Assembly (NCBI GenBank): GCA_022059125.1
Contig: JAEUWY010000004.1
Span: 4,526,001 to 4,590,000, forward strand
Length of the DNA: 64,000 bases
DNA from: Corynespora cassiicola
Taxonomy: Eukaryota > Ascomycota > Dothideomycetes > Pleosporales > Corynesporascaceae
Direction: 5' to 3'
Part shown: piece after piece, positions 57,403 through 64,000 of the stretch
Position numbering within the stretch: position 1 is the stretch's first letter
Layout of the letters: the number at the start of each line of letters is the position of its first letter
The notes under the pieces: generated by a model
What the model was told of the DNA's origin: nothing
What the model saw: only the letters and a program-made list of their open reading frames with translations
Database searches by the model: none
Position numbers and translations under genes: made by a program

Positions 57403-59559
57403 ATGCCTGTTTTCCAGGAAACATCGAATGCCGCAAGAGATCTCAGAATTCTGCCGTCCCGTGCCCTCCCGCTGCCGAGGGTCTCTTCTAATCCAGACCT
57501 TGCATCGACAAAAGAAGAAAAACGCGAAGTCGTCGTCATCGGGGTAGGCTCATTCGTTATTTTGAGCAAGCTGCATCCACTCACGGCGCTTTAGGCCGGC
57601 CCAAGTGGCCTCTTCCTTACCTTGCTACTGGCCAGATATGGCATTACGGGCTCTTCGCTGCTCTGTCTCGACGCAAAGCCGGGGACTTTGAAGGCTGGAC
57701 AGGCGGATGGACTCCAGCCACGGACCTTGGAAGTTTTACAGAGCCTCGGCATCGCTGCAGAGATTATCAGTGAGGGTTGCCATATGGAAGAAGTCGCTTT
57801 CTGGAACCCAACGACTGCAGATCCTCAAGAGAACGGAAATAGTACCAGGCCCGGTATTAGGCGCACAGACTTTGTACCAGATGTAAATGTACCTGCTCGC
57901 TTTCCCTTTGAGATCACAATCCATCAAGGCCGTATTGAGCGTATTCTCCAAGAAAATCTTGGCCTCTATGCACCAGAGCACACTCTTCGAAGATCTCACA
58001 GGTTCATTGAATACGTGGTCGATGAATCTGATTCAGAATTTCCTATACTGGTCCATTACGAATACGATCACCCGGACGGCAGCACAAAGCAGGATTCCGT
58101 CCGGACCAAATACCTTGTAGGAGCAGATGGTGCACGGTCACTTGTACGAAAGTGCATGGGCCTTGACCTACAGGGCGAGACCACCGACCACATCTGGGGA
58201 GTATGCGACTTCGTTGTGGAGACTGATTTTCCTGATATCCGGAAACGATGCGCCATTCATTCGGATGCTGGCTCAGTAATGGTTATTCCTAGAGAGCAGA
58301 TTGCGACAGGTGATTATCTCACCCGATTGTATGTTCAAGTGCCGGGTGAGGTTGAAGCGGATTCCGAATCAGGAACGGATAAGAAGTCCGCAGACAAGAA
58401 GCGGCGCGGCGCTGTCACTCTGGAATACATATTCGAGCAAGCACGGGCGGTCTTTTCACCTTACAAGATCCGGATCAAGGAAGGTACCACGCCCGATTGG
58501 TGGGCGGCATATCAGATCGGACAGCGCATGACGCCCAAGTTCTCTGCTAGAACTCCTGACGGCATGGATAGGATTTTCATCGTCGGAGATGGTAGGTCAC
58601 ATTTATCCAAGACATCCTTCCATTGCTGACTCGAAACAGCATGTCATACACACAGTCCAAAGGCCGGACAAGGCATGAACGTTTCCATGATGGACTCTTT
58701 CAACTTGGCCTGGAAGCTCGCCCACGGCATCAACGGACTAACACCCCGTGGCTCACCTAAAGGAGAGGACCCTGTCATTGAAACATTTGGCGAGGAGCGT
58801 GCCGACATCGCCCGCCAACTCATTGAATTTGACAGAAAATTCTCTCACATCTTCTCGGGAAAGCTGGGATCTGGCGATTCCGCAGCCACAGGCCTTACCC
58901 ACGAAGAATTTCTGCGTGTTTTCAAAGAAGGCAGTGGGTTCACGAGCGGATGCGGAATCGAGTACCATCCCAGTAGACTGGTTAGGACGAGGACAGAATC
59001 TCAATTAACCCCCACGATCAAGGGTGATCCATCAAGTGGCATCTTGACTCTAGGCAGACGGCTGTTAAATGTTGAAGTGAGACGATACGCCGATGCTACT
59101 ACCCGCCAGCTTCAAGATGGTAAGATCTTCGTGTTTGCGTCGTAAAACTTGCAACATAGACTAATGCATACGACAGAGCTGCCATCCACGGGCCGCTACC
59201 ACATCCTCATTCTCACGAGTAAGGACCTCCTTGATAAAGCGGGTGCTTCTCAGTCCGCCCTCCAGTCTTGTATCGAGACCGTTAGAAGACATCCTACAGG
59301 GACAATCAACCTTGCTGTGCTCCACCCGTTGACGCAACGCTTCGAGTGGGATCAGATTCCCCCTGGTGTGAAAGAGCTTTCTGAAATGCGAACATATGGA
59401 TTGGCAAATAAAAAAGATGCCTATGAGATTTATGGTGTCTCCAAAGAGGATGGCGTTATTGCTGTTGTGAGGCCTGATGGGTATATCGGTGCTTTAGCGC
59501 CTCTAGTCGGATGTGAGTTGGTGGAAGCTTATCTACGTGGCTGCTTAATTGTTCTTTGA
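57403..59559 (+). CDS. Phenol 2-monooxygenase-type FAD hydroxylase
   Basis: Four exons (57403-57543, 57595-58591, 58640-59119, 59177-59559) give 666 aa, the usual size. The FAD fold is VVVIGAGPSGLFLTLLLARYG, read in parts across the first splice (VVVIG then AGPSGL), the DG motif is LVGADGARSLVRK and the GD motif is FIVGDACHTHSPKAGQGMN. The last ~190 residues form the thioredoxin-like dimerisation domain of phenol hydroxylases, ending GALAPLVGCELVEAYLRGCL. These enzymes add an ortho hydroxyl to phenols; in hydroxyquinol pathways a relative turns hydroquinone or resorcinol into hydroxyquinol, the role proposed here. The first ~40 residues are a polar extension. Confidence 0.92.
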
Positions 59560-60187
59560 GTTGAAAGAAAAATCCATTAAGTTTTCTATGGTTATCAGAT
59601 GTTATGCGTGTGATGTTGAGGAAGAAGATGATACAGAGATTGTTATCTTTCGTGCAGTTCGAATCAGATAGGAGATTCGGAAATGCCAGTGATTCAGACG
59701 CATTATCGTCAAAATTTTCAAGAGTTTCGGGCACACCGCATTATAGGAACAGAGGAAGAATTGCGCAGGACTGACAGCCAATAAGGCCTGCGACGACTAC
59801 ATAGTTCAGGTGAAGATTAGGATGCCTTAGCGTAGAACGATGAAGCTTAGTATTGAGTTTGGATATTGGATAAGGTGCAATTCCCCCATGCTATTCCTAT
59901 CTATCCAAATGCTCTGAGGGCGATTGGTTTTGATAATCGTATTTATATCGACGTGGATGTTGCAACGGATGACTTAGTTGCTCAAATTTGGCCAGATATG
60001 CGACCTCTTCACTGGCAAAGCTATTTCACATGCTCAGTGGCCTTTTGGATGTCCCATTATTTTTCTGTGTTGGGACATATGAACAGTGGAACACCACCTC
60101 AGCCCCTTTGATGATTATTTCATCAATTCTTGACTATGCGACCTCTTTTTGGGTCCCTCGGATTGCCCCAACAGAGCATTCAACGGT
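59560..60187. other. Convergent 3' flank, no gene supported
   Basis: Lies between the stops of the phenol-hydroxylase-type gene (+) and the MFS gene (-). AT-rich. The frames at 59866-60111 and 59988-60347 overlap the last MFS exon or lack domains. Confidence 0.5.
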
Positions 60188-62030
60188 CTACATTGCAACA
60201 TGCAAGCGACTGCGCTTCCGAATAGCTGTGCCATATCTGAACAAGACCCAAGGAATAGGTAGCATGAGAAGCGACAAAAAACCCAAAAGGCTATTAGTCC
60301 ACCCAATACCAAGAGCCTCGTACACTGCAAGATCGTTAGATACCTGAGAAAACTAGGGGCTACAAACAGCTCACTCTGTACTGTAAAAAGAGGAAAGACT
60401 CCACCCAGGATATAGCGAATGATTCCATTTGCGGCAAGAGCCGATGCCCCGTTTGCGGCCCCATAGACATCTGTCTGGTACAATGTCGAGGAGCCCTTAA
60501 AGATCAGACGTTAAAGGAGTGTTGCTTTGATTACTGCGCAGATGTGAGAGACTTACAAACAAGCAAACATTTCCCCAACCAAACGGTATGGCTGCCACGA
60601 CCGGCACGGCCCAGTGAAAGCCGTGGTGCGCCGTCCAACCAAACCAGAAGAGCCCGATGGGCAGACCAATACTGCCCAACATTGAAGAATACAGCCTGTG
60701 CTCTGGTCTGGCGTACTTGGCCCCATCTCTGACTGCCTGTTCGTGCTTCTTTACATATATCTTTCTGTCAATGATGACAATGGTAATGCTAGCAAGCACA
60801 GTCCCCAGAGCTATCGCGAGGAATGTCATCCCCACTTGCGATGGGGAGAAGAAATAAGGAGCCTGGGAGAAAACAAAAGGGAAAGCTGCAAAGAAGCAGT
60901 AAATCACTGCAAAATTGAAACCAGCATAGAGAGCAAATAAGAAGACAACGGCCTACGTAGTGTTAGAGTTTTCGACATGTATGCTGATCGGACTTGGTAC
61001 CTCAGTCAGAAGCATGTGCACCGGTCTGGTGGTCATGTATACGAGTGTAGCTACTATCGAGCGGGTTGGTGGAGGTGGCCGAATGCCCAGTTTTCGTGCT
61101 CGTCGACGCAGAATGGCGGGCTTATAGGTTTCTTTGCCGAGCAGCAAAAGGATGAATACAGGTAGATTTATCAAAACGACGAGCCATTGCGTCCATCGCC
61201 AGCTAGCATACTGCACCAAGAATCCTCCCGCAAAGGCTCTACATGAGTGTCAGTCACTCCATCAAAATTATGCTCAAGGACTCACCCGAGTGAAGGACCA
61301 AGGAAGCCGCTCGAGAAGAAAACATTGGCGGATATGGCTCGCAATTGTGGCTCAAATACGTCGGCATTAGTTCCACCGGTGACAGCCATCACCGGACTAC
61401 CAACAAAACCAGCAAAAAAGCGACAGACTAGTAGGCTTCCTATGTTCTTTGAGAAAGCAGCGCCTAGCATGAAAAGCATGAAGACAGGACATGTTGCAAC
61501 GTAGATGACCTTGCGACCATATTGCTCTGACAACGGAGCTGAGATGATTGGGCCGAACACAAGGCCCATCATATACACAGTCAAGGACACCAGGGCAAGG
61601 GTGCGTGAAACGCCAAGCTCTGACATCAAGTCAGGCACTGCAGGAGTTATGACCGAAGTCCCGAAAGTGCTGGGAGATGTAAGCAAAACTGCTCAAGTGA
61701 AGCAGTAAAGTCAAGTACAACGTTGCTAACAGGTGGCCCTGACACTTACATTGAGAAGCAGAAGACAGCTGGGACTAGAATGTGGTAAGCACGTTGCCAC
61801 ATTGGCCAGTTCTGAGGATTATCTGGGTCATCTGGCCCATTCCAATCCGTCAAGGAAGCGTGATTAGTATCGTGTGCTCGCTTCTCATCGTCCGACATTG
61901 GAGTACCGACAGACTGATCTCGTGAGTCAATTTTGATCGATGTTGTTGTTCGCTCTAGATCCTTCGTCCCTGGATCCTGCAGCGCATCGCTCGTAGATGC
62001 TGGGGTGAAGAATTCAGTTGATCTGTCCAT
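60188..62030 (-). CDS. MFS transporter (DHA1-type), putative aromatic permease of the cluster
   Basis: Six exons (62030-61750, 61669-61286, 61238-61001, 60952-60557, 60495-60375, 60324-60188) give 518 aa. ATG 62030 is the first in-frame ATG. A polar N-terminus ending DWNGPDDPDNPQNWPMW is typical of fungal DHA1 carriers. Motif A appears as APLSEQYGRKVIY, and GGTNADVFEPQLRAISANVF is followed by SGFLGPSLG (motif C region). About 12 helices are visible. The last exon ends RKRSRLHVAM. Proton-coupled export or import of small molecules is the family function. Cluster position suggests uptake of the aromatic substrate or export of toxic intermediates; direction is not shown by sequence. Confidence 0.92.
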
Positions 62031-62746
62031 AGTGACTGAGGATCGACTCCCCCGCTTTTTTTGATGGGGAACAAGCGGGCGGTCGTCGCGAAGTTCGAAG
62101 GTGATGGTGCGGACATTGCTTTCCAAGCCAACTTGATATACCTGATGGGACTTGTTGGGAATAAGGTCGCTCCGACTTGGCGATCTGGGGACATTTTCCG
62201 GTTGTGATCCGTCTTTGCGAATGGGGATCTATCGTCTTGCTTGCTTGTGTTGGTTCAGAGCAGTTGTGGTGGGGCGCGTTTGCAGTTAAGTTTCGGTAGC
62301 CACGGACTCGTACCAAAGACCGTGTCCATCGCAAACATCAAACTCCATGGTTGCTCATACCGTGAAAAAGCAATTGTGATATTTGATTCCCAGAACCAAT
62401 GGCCAAAGGGTGTTGTCAATAGTGGGTGCGACGTGTCTCCATCCCACCGTTCATCGTGGATGTTCACGCAGGGAGCAGGCAGATTGTAGATTGAAAGGGA
62501 ACGAGATCTTCATCATTGCATTCGTGGCTGCATGGCAATCTCCACTATATCAGATTGGGACTAGATAGTAGCATTATACGAAATCATGACGCGCGGCTGA
62601 GAAAGTCACAAGAACACAGCGGTGGGATGCTAAAGCGTAGACTCGGTTTCGCTCCTAGTGCCTGCCAGTCTTGGCAGTAGACCCCCACCGCGACCGGAGC
62701 TTGGGGTCCTCCACACTAGGCTTCTCAGAACCTCCGCACAACCATC
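62031..62746. other. Divergent promoter, MFS and THYN1-like genes
   Basis: Right boundary of the cluster. TTTTCCGG at 62194-62201 lies about 165 nt before the MFS ATG and matches the shared cluster element. The rest shows no gene. Confidence 0.45.
62194..62201. promoter_or_regulatory. TTTTCCGG element upstream of the MFS gene
   Basis: Single copy of the element found in the other cluster promoters, with a second CGGAT half on the opposite strand at about 62207-62211. Confidence 0.35.
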
Positions 62747-63694
62747 ATGGCCGGCACGCGCAGATCGACGCGTCAAACGACATCCACCGCGCTCAGATAC
62801 GCCGAGTCAAGCTCGGAGGACGAAAAGCCGAAGCGCAATGGCAAGAAAGCGACGCGTCAGAAGCGCGCTCGAATCGACGACCCCGACGATGTAGACGCCC
62901 CAAGCCCACCTCCACCCAAGAAAGCCGCGAGAGCGTCCTCAAAATCCAAATCCAAATCCAAATCCAAATCCAGACCAAAGGCTTCTCCAGCTCCAGAACT
63001 GGCCGCAGACCCCGAGTCCCCCAAGCCCGCCAAGAGAACCGCCGTCCCGCCACCCGTACCTTCTTCAGACAGCAATCGCGACGCCGACGGCCACCAAGAA
63101 GTCTTTTGGCTCCTCAAGGCCGAGCCCCTCCCACGTTATGAAAATGGCGTCAATGTCGCCTTCTCCATCGACGACCTGCGCAAGTGCACCGAGCCCGAGC
63201 CCTGGTCCGGCGTGCGCAACCCACAAGCCCGGAACAACATGCAGGCAATGCGCAAGGGCGACCTGGGCTTCTTTTATCACAGCAATGCAAAGCCGAGTGG
63301 CGTGGTGGGGATACTGAGAGTCGTCGAGGAAGCCAAGATCGATGAGTCGGCGTTTGACCCCAAGGATCCCTATCATGACCCCAAGAGCGATCGCGAGAAG
63401 CCAAAGTGGTTTTGCGTCGGGGTGGAGTTTGTGGAGAAGTTTGGTGAGGTGGTGGATTTGGCTACGATAAAGGGCTACGCCGGGAAGGGGGGACCATTGG
63501 AGAGCATGCAATTGGTGACACTCTCGAGACTGAGTGTGTGTAGGGTGAGAAAGGAGGAGTGGGAGTTCGTATTGGGATTGGCAAAGAGGGAGGGTGGCAA
63601 ACATGAGAAGGAAGAGATGACCAAGGACGAAAGGGATGTCAAAGCAAAGGAAGAGAAGACGAGAGAGCATGAAAAAGAGGAGAAAGAGAACTGA
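62747..63694 (+). CDS. THYN1-like EVE-domain protein
   Basis: A single exon gives 315 aa from ATG 62747. The first ~115 residues are basic and low-complexity with nuclear-signal-like KRNGKKATRQKRARI and a Ser-Lys repeat. The EVE/PUA-like domain then runs from VFWLLKAEPLPRYENGV through WSGVRNPQARNNMQAMRKGD, GFFYHSNAKPSGVVGILRVV and DPYHDPKSDREKPKWFCVGV to about residue 275. The end is a charged Lys/Glu helix. Thymocyte nuclear protein 1 relatives are thought to read modified nucleobases; the substrate in fungi is unknown. Not obviously related to the aromatic cluster, so it marks the cluster's right edge. Confidence 0.92.
   Translation: MAGTRRSTRQTTSTALRYAESSSEDEKPKRNGKKATRQKRARIDDPDDVDAPSPPPPKKAARASSKSKSKSKSKSRPKASPAPELAADPESPKPAKRTAVPPPVPSSDSNRDADGHQEVFWLLKAEPLPRYENGVNVAFSIDDLRKCTEPEPWSGVRNPQARNNMQAMRKGDLGFFYHSNAKPSGVVGILRVVEEAKIDESAFDPKDPYHDPKSDREKPKWFCVGVEFVEKFGEVVDLATIKGYAGKGGPLESMQLVTLSRLSVCRVRKEEWEFVLGLAKREGGKHEKEEMTKDERDVKAKEEKTREHEKEEKEN
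62941..62971. repeat. AAATCC hexamer repeat coding for Lys-Ser
   Basis: About five tandem AAATCC units inside the THYN1-like gene encode a Ser-Lys run, a likely length-variable site. Confidence 0.85.
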
Positions 63695-63866
63695 ATGGTC
63701 TCATGAATTGAATACATCAATTTACCAGCCTATATATGATCATCTACAGCATATGTAGGCCTCCACTTGTTGGGATCTTCGCTGGACCACAAAGCAAGGA
63801 GAGCCCTGGGGCCAGGGACTAGGCTCAAAGATGCTCGCAATCCGGACCAGACCTCATCGTTCCCCG

Positions 63867-64000
63867 CTAGAAGCCAGCATACTTTATGAAATCGGCCGAG
63901 TTGATGAAAGCACACCGTTCCCTCAACTGCTGCACCCTCATCTCCTCGGTGCTATCCGGCCCATCGAAAGCCGTATATCCCTCCCTCGATCCTCCTATAA
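63867..64000 (-). CDS. 3' end of an unidentified protein-coding gene (cut by window edge)
   Basis: A minus-strand frame enters from the right edge and stops at 63867-63869 (TAG). It encodes about 44 residues containing GYTAFDGPDSTEEM, RVQQLRERCAFINSA and the C-terminus ADFIKYAGF. Composition is that of a folded protein end rather than random DNA. It is convergent with the THYN1-like gene across 172 nt. Family not recognised. Confidence 0.5.
   Translation of the reverse strand, partial: IGGSREGYTAFDGPDSTEEMRVQQLRERCAFINSADFIKYAGF

Overview
The window is nuclear DNA of a filamentous ascomycete (Pezizomycotina). Most genes are split by 45-130 nt GT-AG introns, intergenic spacers run from 0.1 to 3.3 kb, and the families are typical of moulds: a fungal rhodopsin-like membrane protein, a Zn2Cys6 regulator, a GH28 exo-polygalacturonase, a cytochrome P450 and DHA1-type MFS. 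No rRNA, tRNA, CRISPR array or intact transposon was recognised. Exon joins were worked out by hand from GT/AG sites, reading frame and family conservation, and every multi-exon model given sums to an intact frame.

Left part (1-36.5 kb): mainly housekeeping and accessory genes. In order they are a Loa1/Vps66-type acyltransferase (-), a Psr1-type HAD phosphatase (-), the PP1 regulator Sds22 (+), a rhodopsin-like 7TM protein (+), a divergent kinase-like protein with a long basic tail (+), a short-chain dehydrogenase (-), the elongase-cycle dehydratase Phs1 (-), a Ppn2-like metallophosphatase (-), an atypical Ras-like GTPase (+), an SLC6-type symporter (+), a cytochrome P450 (-), a Pex11-family protein (-) and a secreted GH28 pectinase (-).

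Middle (36.5-47.8 kb): a 2.8 kb gene-poor stretch, an acidic hypothetical protein (+), a 40-residue cysteine-rich peptide ending in the CaaX box CVVM (-; candidate a-factor-like lipopeptide pheromone precursor), coronin (-) and two unrecognised fungal proteins (-).

Right part (48.5-62.0 kb): a coherent aromatic-degradation cluster. It contains a salicylate-hydroxylase-like FAD monooxygenase, maleylacetate reductase, hydroxyquinol 1,2-dioxygenase, a Zn2Cys6 regulator divergent from a phenol-hydroxylase-type monooxygenase, and an MFS transporter. Together they can be read as uptake, ring hydroxylation to hydroxyquinol (1,2,4-trihydroxybenzene), intradiol cleavage to maleylacetate and reduction to 3-oxoadipate. 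A CCGGAAA-type element recurs upstream of four of these transcription units and is a candidate site for the cluster regulator. Past the cluster lie a THYN1/EVE-domain gene (+) and the 3' end of an unidentified gene (-) cut by the window edge.
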